Shown here: in pieces, positions 1-12,913 of the stretch | How positions within the stretch are numbered: position 1 is the stretch's first letter | Layout: the number at the start of each line of letters is the position of its first letter | NCBI GenBank assembly: GCA_033032175.1 | Contig: CM065308.1 | Coordinates: 21,013,590-21,077,589 of the forward strand | DNA: 64,000 nt | Direction: 5' to 3' | Source: Saturnia japonica | Taxonomy: Eukaryota; Arthropoda; Insecta; Lepidoptera; Saturniidae | The notes under the pieces: model-generated | Told to the model about the DNA's origin: nothing | What the model saw: only the letters and a program-made list of their open reading frames with translations | Database searches by the model: none | Program-made: the position numbers and the translations under genes

Positions 1-1052
1 AGTATCGTTCGTATTGGTAATTTGAACATAGGATTTAAGTCACTCGACTATCTTTGCGCCTGCCTTGTCATAGTCATACGCTCTACTGCCTATCGTAAGG
101 TGTAGCGAATTTTTGAGGAGATACCGTTCGTATCGGTATTTACGTCCTGGTTCCTATATTTTATATAAATTATAATAATTATGGATTTGGCGATGGTGAT
201 CGAATCAGAGTCTCCTGATTGAGTTGTATTTTCCCCCATTTCGGTAACTAAACAGCTGATATACATATATATTATATAGATATATATGCTTTAATATTGT
301 TAACAATTGCAATAGTCTACCGACGTTACCGCAACGTGCGAATAAGCAAGCGTTATGTAATCACCAATAGGTCTGAAAGAGAGAGCTTTTCACGTTTCTC
401 ACACTCAACGTTACGATGCGAATTACGATTTTTAGGAATTTACCATAACAATCTCTACCTAGGTATATCGTTGCTACAATTAAGATGCCAGACACCTCGT
501 ATGCTAAAACCCCTCAAGCGATTATAATATATACGCTGGAAAACATAACCCTCCTTGCATAAGTTTACATAATTTTTATGACAGAGAAAATTTGTATGTC
601 ATATTTGATAAGTACTATATAAATTATGCCGCTGTAGTTGTACATTTGTTATGTACTAAGCCACTTAATAGCTTTGTTATATATTTCTAAAGTTACTGAC
701 AGAAAATCAATAGAACAAAGAAGAACGCACGAAGAAAGCAATTATTGTAACTCCCTAGCCATATTTCTTTGTTTATCTGGTCTGAATAAGCTTTTATTTA
801 CAAAAAAAATTTTATAAGTACGGTGGTGCTTTTATGGTTCTGAACACATATCTCCACGTTTATTAAGTTGTTTGGGGAAAAGTTGGGGGAATTCGTATCA
901 TTTCGGAGAAATTTTTTAGCTGCCATGGGGAAATTTCATCAATTCAATCTGGGGGCTGTGAGATCGATAAACATTGATTGTTTTGTAGACATTAATCAAT
1001 TAACTATCGATTATCGATTGTTTCTTTGTACCGTATACAGGACATTGACTAG

Positions 1053-1136
1053 GACACGGGCAAGTTCGGTGAAGCTGTAAAAGCCGCAGCGGCTTCAGGG
1101 CCTCTAAGGCTAACAGTATAGTTAGATCTAAAAAAA
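1053..1136 (+). mobile_element. 5'-truncated jockey-type LINE tail
   Basis: The block runs from a GGTGAAGCTGTAAAAGCC motif through CTAAGGCTAACAGTATAG to an A-rich end. The same tail recurs at 11430-11497 (plus) and, on the minus strand, at 40119-40215, 47248-47336 and 56989-57080, each ending in an A tract in element orientation. This is the signature of 5'-truncated non-LTR retrotransposon insertions sharing one 3' UTR. The copy at 47248 belongs to a longer element carrying ORF1, which identifies the family as jockey-like. Confidence 0.6.
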
Positions 1137-1554
1137 ATATATACTAAGACACGATTCTGAAATGAAATTGTAGCAAGTTGTAGTTAATTCCAAATGATTC
1201 GGACGTGTGGAGTGGATAAAAATTATATGAAAAGATCCCGTGTATTCCCACAACATGCATGTTACGCGCTAATATGATCGTTAAATGTTTTATGGCAGCC
1301 GCCTGACCCATCTTAGTATATTGATATATAATTTATTCTCGTCGTTGAGTACAATTGACGTCAGTAGGAATGTTGTCATCGATACGTTACAAACTAAACC
1401 TATAGGATCGGTTGCAGCTAGAACATTTTTTCGGCGTCCTAAATCACCAATACGTCGTGTCCTAGGCTGGCGGGGTGAATAACCCTAATCCAGAATCCTT
1501 CTACGTGATGATACTTTTGCCCGCCTATGATTAGCTATAATTTAGTTTTATTTA

Positions 1555-1740
1555 CTACTATCTGTGCCCACGGCTTCGCTCGCGTGGACGACAGAAGAAA
1601 GCGTAATGCTAAAAATCGTAGTTTCTTAAAACTTTAATAACTTTTTGTTTAACGAAGATATAGGGTTGATATTTTTTTGAAATATAAGAAACAGATATTT
1701 AAGGAGTAAAACAAAAAGTTTTTGCGTGATGCGCGCGCAA
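1555..1740 (-). repeat. Helitron-like repeat, 3' end
   Basis: On the minus strand the block ends with GCGAAGCCGTGGGCACAG followed by ATAGT. Similar ends occur near 5607, 22942 and 39355 (minus) and near 25834 and 31405 (plus). Family assignment rests on the shared CAGCTAGT-like terminus and is an inference. The inner boundary is approximate. Confidence 0.4.
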
Positions 1741-1961
1741 CGACAAACCTCAATTTTTTTATTTTTTTAGATAATCTATTACATAAATTAATTTAAACAT
1801 TCGTCGGAGGAAATCGGTCGAAAATCTATTTACCTATTCTTTGTATTCCCTATTCTATTGTATTACATGATTGATAAAGTGTCTTGTTAATTTGCATTTG
1901 AATATTTGATTTAAGTATGCACATATCCAGTATATATATTAATTAGTTTTTGGTTTAAAAG

Positions 1962-4900
1962 GCATGTGTGGAGCAAGAAGCGAGGGTTTCTGAGTTGAAA
2001 TCTCTAGCGGCGCAAGTGGCCGCTGAGACAGGATCCCGTGCATTGCAAGCGGACGCGGATGCACTCGCCCGTCGGTTGCAGCTCGTCGTTGGCGCTGTCC
2101 AAGCGCTGGCGGACCTAGGCGAGGCCAGGCAACTGGCCAGGGCGAAGGCGCAGCACGCTAAGGAAATGTTCTGCGACATGAAACAGGTTCGTTTTACATT
2201 CACCCTAGCCAATTTTTTGACCACTACAGAATAAGTTTACTATAGAAAAAAATTACATTCTTCGAAAATCTTTACATAACTCAAAAGTAAACTTTATGCC
2301 ATCTGCTTAGAACTCACATTCGTATTCTCGGATTTTAAAAATAATGATTTATCAAAATCTATTTCTTTCCGCTTTCTAAACTTTTATATTTAGCCTAATT
2401 ATAAAAAAGATCTAATATTAAAAACAATATGGAGCCAGGACTCGACGGTAGTGGTTCTAAACTTGAAGCTGATTTTGTATGCTACATTGTGCGTATGATT
2501 TCGATGAAGATAAACATCATCAGCAAATAATATGATGATAATGCATTTCCAAATATTCGCCTGGCTTTTGCCAAACATTTGTTTCTGTAATCCGGCAACC
2601 AACATTTAAAGTGGACTATTATGCACCTTTGACTATATAGTTGCTTCACACAACGAAAACCCATCTTTCAATTCTTAAAAGCATGTATTCCGTCAGTAAA
2701 CTTTTAATAACGGTCAATGTATCCCAAGTGGAAATTTTAATGCGTTGTCGATGAAGACCGTATTTAACTATATTTAGCGATCACTGCCTGCTTCGAGTAA
2801 ACGTAACGGATGAAACGAGAATCACATATCCCATACTGAATTATTCATTGTTTAGTATAACGGGTGTTTTGTTATTGATTGTGCGCCGTATATGGGAGGA
2901 GAGTTTATTGAATGATTCAAAGTTAATTTGGTTGTGGACGAAAGTTACTCCGATAGTTGTTTAGTGCGGAAACAATTAATTCTACCATAATATAAATGTT
3001 GATAAAACAGGTGTTATTTATTTAGTCTTATAGAAGAATCAGATTTGTAACTTGAAGTGTTTCGGTATGACAAATCAAAACTATATAAAATCTACTAGGG
3101 TAAGACTCGAAATTTGCAAGTTGTGTAAATGTTAATAATTTTATTACTATCATATTAATTTATTGTTATCTATAATTTACGCAAGAACCTTCATATAAAA
3201 CGCGTGTGGTTAATAAAATCATCATTGCGGTAATCTTATTTGCAGGATTTGACACCAGTTCACGAAGACGGAGAGGTAGTTGAAGACAAACTTATAGCTT
3301 TGCGTGACAACTTAATCGCTTTAGGAAAGAGTGAGGCTGATATCGCTCCAGCCAAAGCTGAACTGCCAGACATCGATAGAGACGTTTCCGAGGAAAACTC
3401 GATTGTGAGAATTTTAGAGCTATGGCAGGCGATGTTCAGAGACACTTTCCTCCATTACCACAGGCTGTCGACTGCATTAGTTAGATCTGGAGACGCTGCA
3501 ACAGCGCTCAGGCTATGGCACGAATACCTGATCGATCTACAGTCATTCTTATCAGGATCTGTTCCAGCGGATTACGAGAATCTAACAGAACACCGACGTT
3601 TGTGCAGAGTTCACCGAAACCTGCTCACGTCACAGAGGTCCGTTCTTATAAATGAAAATATAGATACGAAAAACAAAGATATGGCTGATAAGTTTGACAC
3701 AATGACAAACCTACACAATGAAACGTTGGCGAGAATTGTGGAGAGACACGACGAAGTATGCACAAGAATAGCTGCGTGGGATGAATACAGACAAATCTGC
3801 ACGGAACTGTTAAGATGGCTGAAAGAAATGGAACGTGAGAAAGAAAAACTTCAACTTCGATACGTTCATATTAAAAGAATACATAAAATGCTGGCTAAGA
3901 TACAGAATCTCTCTGATAAAGTACCCGAAGGCAGGAAGCAAATTGACAAACTGCTAGCAGATCTCAAAAAGGTTCTAGAATTTACTGAAGAAGCATACGG
4001 GGCTTCGGTTAGAATGGAATACGCTGGTATAGTAAAGAGGGTGGATAATTTACAAGCTAGCCTCGATACTTGGAGAGACTTCCTGTCAAGAATATTGGGT
4101 ATAATAGGAGAATATGAGAAATTAACGAGCGACCTTCATAAACTGTACTCTAAGACGCAGGAAGAAATAATCTCATATTCAGATGATGAGAAAATGTCAC
4201 GGCCACAACTGAAAAAGAGTGTAGATAAATACAGCGAATTAAGGACAAGAATTGTAAAGACTGAAACACTAATTGAAGCCCTCAGTGTCATTCAAGAACA
4301 GCTTAAAGAATGCCTGAGCCCTCAAGATATTAGGATAGTGAGCCAAAGAGTATGGCAGCTGCGACAACAGCGAGCAGACCTGGAGCACCAGCTATCTATC
4401 ATTATCCACAGATTACAAGAACGATTGGAAATTTACACAATATTCGAGTCACGATTGGTTCGATTCACTGAATGGATGTCTACTGTTGAATCACGTCTTG
4501 AAACTTCTAGCCACAGCGTAGAGATTAGCGCTCTCGATCCACAAGACTTAATTAGAAGAATAAATGCAGATATCCAAGCAGAAACTGCTTTGAAAGAACG
4601 TGAATTCGAATGGATCACTGAAACAGGCACCTCTCTAGTCGAACTAGCCAAGAAGGAAGAGAAATCTTACAGTAAGAGTACGTCGAAACAATTAAAAGAT
4701 ATTGAGGAACGGTGGCACAAGTTACAAGAGACTGGTCGATCGCGAATCACTAAGATAACCGAACTGTTAGAAACAATAACGCAACTTGAGGAGAGACTGA
4801 CTGAAATTAGGTTGAAACTCCACGTAATAGAGGTAAAATTAACTACATCAGTTATTATTGAAGTCCTAACAACAAAAGCAGTCGATGAAAAATTCAAAGA

Positions 4901-7900
4901 GCGCGACGACATTCACAAGGACGTGGAGAATGAGAGTGGAGAGGTCGGAGAGACCCTGAACCTTTGCGAACTTGTATTCAACGACCCCGATGTTCTGAAA
5001 GCTAACTTTGACTTGAGAAATCTTCGTACCGGAGTCGATATAGTCGAAAAGAAATGGAAAAACATTTGCGATATCTCTGAAAATCGCAAGAACTCACTGA
5101 AAGAGATCCGAAAATCCGCCGAACTGGTGAGTTCATTGTTGCCAAAAATTGAAAAGAAACTCGATGCCATAGAAAGAAGAGTAGAGAAGATCGAAACCAG
5201 AAAGCAGCGAGGGGAGCCTGAAGATGAGAGTATTTCGAAATCTGTTGTCAAAGACTTGGAGGCTCTTGAAGGGGATATAAAGCGTTTAGAAGACGCTTAC
5301 AGTCGCGTGGCTTCCGCAAGGGGTATAGAACTTCGCGGGGTCGGTGCAGACAATGCAGCAAGATTGCGAGCAGCGGTGCGGCGCTGGCAGCAGCTGAGAG
5401 GTAGAGTTGATGCAGCGGGCGCCGATGCACACAGACAGTTCGTCGCAGCACACGGCCGGACGGTGGTCGCATTAGCTGAAGCTGACGTGCGTCTTACCAG
5501 AGCCTTACACCTCTCACCTACACCGTTCGACAAAGTCGCCACTTTGAAAGAACTTGATGTGAGTATAGTGTACATTCATAAACAGCTCTTTTTAACCTTA
5601 TTACATACTAGCTAGGCCCGCGGCTTTGCTCGCGTGGACTGCAGGTAGCCTTCTCTGGAGCATTCGAGCGTATTTTACTGCCCTTGTTTCCTCCAACCAT
5701 GGCGGTCGCCCGCCGGTCATTTGAAATATAAAAATGTAGGTCTTTTCAAAATGTACAATTATGTGGTCTATTAGTTTAATAGATCTTTTATGGTTAACTC
5801 AGCGTAAGTCATTTTAAGCGCCCCAAAAGAGTGTTTTCTTCCGAACTGATTCACCACTTTCGTCACCGCATAATTTTGATTTTGATTTAATTCGTATGTT
5901 ACTTTATCTTACAAAATATATCCTATAACCTGGCCAGAAAACGTAGCTATGAATTTAAGTTAAAACCATGTTACGTGTATATCGGATAAGTGGCTTTCGC
6001 GTGAAAAGAACATAAACGGACAGATAGACAGAGAGACGTTGCGTTTTATGATATGTATGTATATGTATAGATTATAACAAAGAAACAGATATAATAATAT
6101 ATAACATATATAATAATAGTATATAATATATAACCGACTTCAAAAAAGGATGAGGTTCTCAATTCGATTGTAAATATAATTATTATATATATATATATAT
6201 ATATAATCATAACTTGTTTATGTACCGATTTAGATGATTCTTTATTTGTTGAAAAGGGAATAATGCAAGGGTGGTCCTATTTTAATTTCATTTGCATCGG
6301 ATCTTCGACTTCAAAGATATACCAAGAAATTCCTCAAAATCATCGAATTTGGTTTCATATTTGTTGAAAATGTTCATGTTTTTATTTTTTTTTGTCTTGC
6401 TTAAGGGTGTGGAGAAGGAGCTGGTCGAGTGTCAAGCTCTTGTTGAGGATGCAGACCGGTTGGCGGCGGCCGTCTCGACTGTGCCCGGGGTCTCGGACAT
6501 GGTGAGCGAGTACCGCGCCCTCTACTCCGATGTGAGGATGAGGCTAGACCTCGCCAGAGCCGAGGTCGTCGGCGACGTCGATTCCGCTGTACAGGTCTGC
6601 ATCTATTATCTTGTAAAATATTTATTTACGTAAAACTTCTTTTTTTTGTCATATTACTCATTGCTCAGTTGGTAGCGTCTACGGAGTCTGTGTAGATCGA
6701 CATGATTTTGAATTCCTGCAATGAGCCTGAACTTTCGATGTAGAACACATTGTGATAAAACCATAGCTTTCCTCGCCTGGCTAGCTACCACCCTGAAATT
6801 GAAAATCTGTCGTCAAGCATCAATTAGTATATTGCGTGCTACCATCTTGGACCACATTACCTCTTAAGATTAGGGGAGGTTGTGGCGACAACGATAAAAC
6901 TATTTAAAAAAATCGCACCTTTTATAACCTTTCTTAATTGCATATTTATTTTGAAAGAGCAAATAGAAGGAGTTAAATATCTTGTTTGAAATAACATTGG
7001 AAAAACTGTATACCGACAGGTCGACACGTTAAAATGGGAAACCGACGCATCGCTACAAGTCGACACTCTCACATCCAAAGAAACATATCGCGCTGAACTG
7101 TCATCAGCGGTTAAGGAAACGAAAGAATCTCTTGAAACACTCAGAATAGCGCTCCAACAGCAGCCCAAGGACAACGCGAGTAGCGAGGAACTGGCCACAG
7201 CCGCGAAAGACATAGCTAAATACGGAGCGAAACCAACTCAAACGTTGGAATTAGCGAAGCATCTATCCGAGTTGCTACTTACCGAATGCGATGCAACAGA
7301 AGACGAAGCTATGCTAAAGGAAGTGGAATCTCTTTCGCTGACGTACGAAGACTTGCTGACCCAGGCGAAGAAACGAGAGTTACAGATCAATAATTTGAGG
7401 TTAGTTTAAAAAAAAAATCGTTTAATTATGTAATTTAACATTCACATTCTTTTAGGGATGTTCACGCGTGACTTACAGATTTTAAATATTTTTGTTTTTG
7501 TCGTGGTACTGTTTTATATTGTTTTTGTGGTGGTATAATTTTTTTCGTTGTTGTGATGTTAATTGTGTAAAAAAATACAATTAAGTTTAATTGGACTTTG
7601 AAATATTACGTGAACAGGAGTTTTTAATGTACCTATCCAGTTATGTCCAAATAAAGATACGAGTATGTCCAAAAAGTAATTCGGGAATTTTATAGTGTTT
7701 AAATTTTTATCAAAAACAATTTTATTGCAACTAATCTGTGTTCCGATGATTTAAAAGTTGTTTAAAGCTCCATTTACAAGACAGGGCTTGCCATCGTGTT
7801 TAGTTTATGCAAAGCCTACAATAAATACCATGGAAGACTATCGATACCTACCTACCTACTATTTATTTTAAAAAAACAGTGATGCATCAAAATGTCTATC

Positions 7901-10900
7901 TAGTAACTATGAATTCGCGGAATCGATAACAGAACTAATTGTGCAAACCTCAGTTTTATATCAATAAAGGACTTTCCCATAAATATTATAATTAAAAGAC
8001 TTGATCCATTATTCACACGTACTTAATAGTATGATTCCTGGAGATTTTCGTTTTCATAGACATAATCATCATAAAGTTCGGATTTTAACGTCACACGTCA
8101 GAGTAAAACTTGAGCGTGTAGACGGAGCATTACCATTGTACATATACACATTTAATCTGAAAAAACAGAAATTCCACTAGCATACCTATATAATATGAGA
8201 ACGCACCATTTTTATTTTTTGTTCACCTTTGTAAATATTGTTCTATAATCACTATTTGACTGTGAACTATTAAGGAATTTAATTTACCTAATTTTCTTTT
8301 TTTACAAGAAATATATTTTATCTGTCATTTACGCGAAACATTCCTTTGTTTTTAAACATGTTTCTTTTGATGTTGTTTATTCTGTGGTAGCACATGCACT
8401 GATTGGCATTTTGGTGATGGGGCTTGTTACAGCTAAAAGAACGGGGTTTTGTATCTTTACAACGTTCACATAAGGGGTGGACAAATATATTCAAACGTAT
8501 AATTTTATATTATACCATGTCAATTATCTTTTTTAAAATTAATTTTTCTTTACGGTAGTAAGTTTTTAACGGTATTTGAACGAATCGTTAATTTATATGC
8601 GCCATCTATATTTGGGTGTAGAAATAATATAAAAATTACTGAGTTTTTTTTTATTTATTTAACTTTAGAATTTTAAGAGAAATATAATTAATTTCTTTTA
8701 ATGTTTAATGTTTTATTAGTTAAGATTTTTTATTGGGGATTTTTATATATTTTTGTGTAATATTTTAAGTATGGAGTATCTAAAAAAGGTATACTACGTC
8801 AGAGTGCGTAACAGCTTCCTAACCCGGCATGCTCTAAACACAGCGTTTTCTGGTTCCCATAGGTTGCCCCACTCGGCATCATACGCGCTTACGTGCGAAC
8901 AGTGAGTATTGGCTTATCTAATTATATCAGTTATTACTTTAATATTCCTCTATTTTGATAACCGTTTTCCTGCTAATAAATAACGCTTTTTCTATTAAAC
9001 TTTAAAAATTGATTATAACGCCATCTATATTCGTGTTTTTAACTTAATTATAACTTTAATTGCCCAATGAATTTGATCAAATTGTTTTTGTTATATAATT
9101 TATATTTTTAATTGAATTAAAATTGTTACATATTTTAATTTAGCGTTATATATATTTATATTTATGAAAATAATTTATGGCAGAATAACGGTTTCTATTG
9201 CATGATATTTTTTGTGTTATTAAATTGTAGTTAGTGCTATGTATTGTAGTTTTGTAGTGACGAGCACTATGTTTTTTCGTACAGTACGCGCCATATATGT
9301 TTGTGTGTGTCAAATTAAACTCAAAAATAAATTATAAAAATATACAAATACAACTCATAAAAGTCCTCAAAAATACCTTTTTTGATTATTTAATAGACAT
9401 AACCTCGAAAATTCTTGTCTTATTATTGTCCAGTAACAATCTATCGACATTTTACAATATCACTATATTGTTTATAAATTAAATCTTCGTACACTTATCC
9501 GGTAACATATAGAATATATTTATTTAAGCATGTAAAATTGGAAAGTTCGTTTTGGCTTAAATGCGTTAATTTCTGGAAATATTTTTGGGTTAGATTGTCC
9601 ATTTATTGAAAAAGGTTCAAAAGTATATTATACTTCTCATTACGAGCCTCAGAAGTGGATAACAAAAATCGCGCGGGGAAAACCGTGGAGCTCAGCTCGT
9701 TAGTGATGACAGTGAAATCGATTAATTAGTTACAGATTACTATTGAATTAAAAAGAAAATTATAATGCCATCTATTTTCCTTTTTTTTACTTACACATTC
9801 AATTCATAAAATTGTATTATAATTATCTCTTGGTGCTTTACTTCTTTAAAAAAAAAAAAAATTCAATTATTTTACTGCCGTAAACTTAATGGCGGGTGTT
9901 GTACTTACGCAAAACTGTAGTGAGGCACAATTATAGACTTTATAGTGGGCGCTAATATTTGTCTGGTTTTTACGTAGTACATATTGTGTTAATCAAGTTA
10001 TTAATATTGCTTATCTGTGTAATATATTCTAGATAATATTATTTAAAAATATATACTTTGTATTCTATTCAAATTTTATCTTATACTACTGTTTCGTATA
10101 TTAGTATCGTACTTGTTACACTATAATTAGTTTTGTAGTACTTTGTGTAATGAAAGGGTGCTATTGTAGAATAAATTACTTAGATTTTCATGACCCTTTA
10201 AAATTATATTCGAGTAATATAAAAAAGTTTATAATTGCTGCCATCTAAAAGGATGGCTTTTAAAAGTTTGTTGGAAACAAAGCAGAATAACGAATTAACC
10301 ATAGAGTTATATCTTCTGTGGAATAACATTCATTGCTGTAAATTTATATATCCTAACCTTACAGGGTTGTCGTAATATTTTTGGGCCTTTGCTTTAATTA
10401 GAGACATGAACCGTCTATTGCTAATATAGCAGCTTTAATGAATGCCAAATGTTGATAAAATTAAGACCTACTAGATCACCCGTGCGAATATTTCGCACAT
10501 TTAGCAACCACTATGTGATTAAATAACTCAAAAGAACTTAGTATAATGTAATAAACGAAATAACAATATAAAGTGACAAGGCTCTGTTCTAAGACAACGC
10601 TACCTTCTTATTGGCCACGCCGAGTGTAAACATTGTAACAGTTGTCATGTTAGCTAAACAAATTGATAATAGATGGCGCTTCCTACATTTTATTTGAATT
10701 GGGAACAGTATCAACAGATGGCACTACTAATGAAAAAGTTTTTTTGTAAGAAAAACATTAATGTTAAACTGTTTGCTAGCATAACCTTAAAATGATGATC
10801 GAATCATTAATTGTAATGGAGAAATATGACGTAATATGTCGTAGCCACAATAGAATTAAGAGAAACATCGATTTTCACCATAAGATAAAACAGCATAGAC

Positions 10901-12838
10901 AATAGGGTAGTTGGTAATAGTGCAAACGGTTAAAACGCAATCTCCCAACAGCGAGTCCGGTAGGCTGACGTGCCCGTTGTGTTCGGAACGCAACTGGAAA
11001 CAGCTGGACAATGACCTCTGGCGGCTGGAACAGTGGTTACAGTTCGCTGAGGCCACGGAGGCCGCTAGAACTGATCCTCCTGAGCAGTACGATGCATTAG
11101 AAGATGTTATACAGGTAAGCAGGTACATCCTGTGCAGGTACCAACATGTGGCTTGAAAACAAACCTTTTTTTTTTAAATGTCATTCAGGAATTTGAGAGA
11201 TAGGGTACGGAGAAATGTCTTTGGAGATTTCACTCTACTTGGGTCAGCCTGACTGATGGAATGCCATCACCCTACAGAAGATCACAGCAAAATAACCTTT
11301 TCTTTTGTTCCTTCGATGAGGGGGTTTCAGGGTCAGCAATGCGGTAGTGATATTTACCATAAGGGGGCAGTATGCTTATTTGCCACCTTTGTAGTATAAA
11401 AAAGTGCCATCTGCGCTCACCTCCAAGCCCAGCTGTCAAAGCCTCCAATGGCTTCAGGGCCCTTGACAGTACAGTCAGTTCGAAAAAAATAATCGTTTAT
11501 ATCTGGACCCAGTTCTGAAGTCGACGTAGATGAAGACGTGGGCAGAAGGTTGTAAGGAATAAATTTGTGTAGGACCACCGCGAGTTCCTCCTTGACCTCG
11601 ACTCGCACAAGTCGATTGTGGTGTCGCTGAATGTGGTGGGCGCACACGTGGCTGCGCACGCGGGCTCTGCTGCCGATGCGGATCGAGTGCGGGCACGTCT
11701 CGCGGCCGACAACCAACGCTGGGACACCGCGTGCGAGCGAGCCGCGCACTGGCAGCATCGGCTCCAGCGAGCGCTCGTTCACAATCAACAGTTCCACGAT
11801 ATCGGTAAGTGAACTTTCAATAATCGTACATACACAACAACTCGAAAAAGAAAGATCGTAATAGGTATATGTTTGTGTTAAAACGAGATAGGGATACGAG
11901 ACCATTTCCGTATGCGCTATCGGCGGCCTACGTGTGTAAATCATTACCAAATGCAAGCGGGTTTTTTGCCAAATCTCAATTGTAATTTAATTGAACTCGT
12001 ATAGCAAAGAAATGAACAAAATGGTTCCGATTTTGGTTTCGTCTTTAGCGTCTTGTTTTTTTTTTTGTTTATCAATATAGATTTAGTATTGTAGCCACAA
12101 TCTCACCTGATCTTAAGTGACGATGTGGTCCAAGATGGTAGCACGCTAAGACTAGTGGAAGACTGGCTCTCAAGTGCAGCGGAACACATACACCTATAGG
12201 TGCTTCACGATAGATTTCCATCTTGAGGGTGGTAGCTAGCCAGGCGGGCATTAGAAAAACCCTACCACCATGCTATGGTTTCATCACGATGTTTTCCTTC
12301 ACCGGGCTCTCAGGGTCATTGCAGGGATTCGAACTCACGTCGATCGACGTGATGTACGTACACGCCACCATTCACCCCTCATTGATTTGTTTCGAATAAT
12401 GAAGCAACTATACAGTATAGGTACATCTCCAGGAGCTGGGAAAAACTTATGAACATATTGTAATTAGTGGAAAGTACAAGACCACATATAACAATAATAG
12501 ATTGGCACACTGAAAATTGTCCTTTTAATGTTACATTGTGTGATTTATAGATGAATTAATTTGAAAGAATCATGATGTAAGTTAGAGACGTGTTTGGTGC
12601 AGTTGTGGAGCTCGTGTCGGTGTTGTCTACCGCCGAGCGCGGCGTCCGGTCTCGCGAGCCGCTCCGGTTATCGCGCGACACGGCCGACCTGCAGCGCGAC
12701 TTCCGACGCTTCAGCGAGTTGCGCGACGAGCTGCAGCGCGCCGAGCCGCGCGTGCTCGCGCTCCACGAGGCCGCGCATCTGTTGCGCACGCCAGACGCGC
12801 CGCCGCACTCCGACGACATCACGCGCAGGTACATACAC

Positions 12839-12913
<75 letters not shown>

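Larger units (their letters stand above)
1..1961. other. Intron of the nesprin gene, with repeat debris
   Basis: No coding exon is visible here. The stretch is AT-rich and ends in a TTTAAAAG acceptor at 1960-1961, so it is read as the intron before the first visible nesprin exon. It contains a jockey-type 3' tail (1053-1136) and a Helitron-like 3' end (about 1555-1740). A short block near 243-275 resembles 21386-21420, which suggests one more dispersed repeat. The open frames here are short and match nothing I recognise. Confidence 0.55.
7400..10951. other. Nesprin intron of 3.55 kb
   Basis: Very AT-rich and without a long open frame. It contains one candidate 39-nt cassette exon (8863-8901) and six short motifs of the form AGATGGC or its complement spread from 8599 to 10724. 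No intact mobile element is recognisable. Confidence 0.6.

Noticed and set aside
11417..11956. 179-codon minus-strand open frame
   Set aside because: It is the antisense of the GC-rich spectrin-repeat exon 11573-11804, whose plus-strand frame is conserved and splices in phase.
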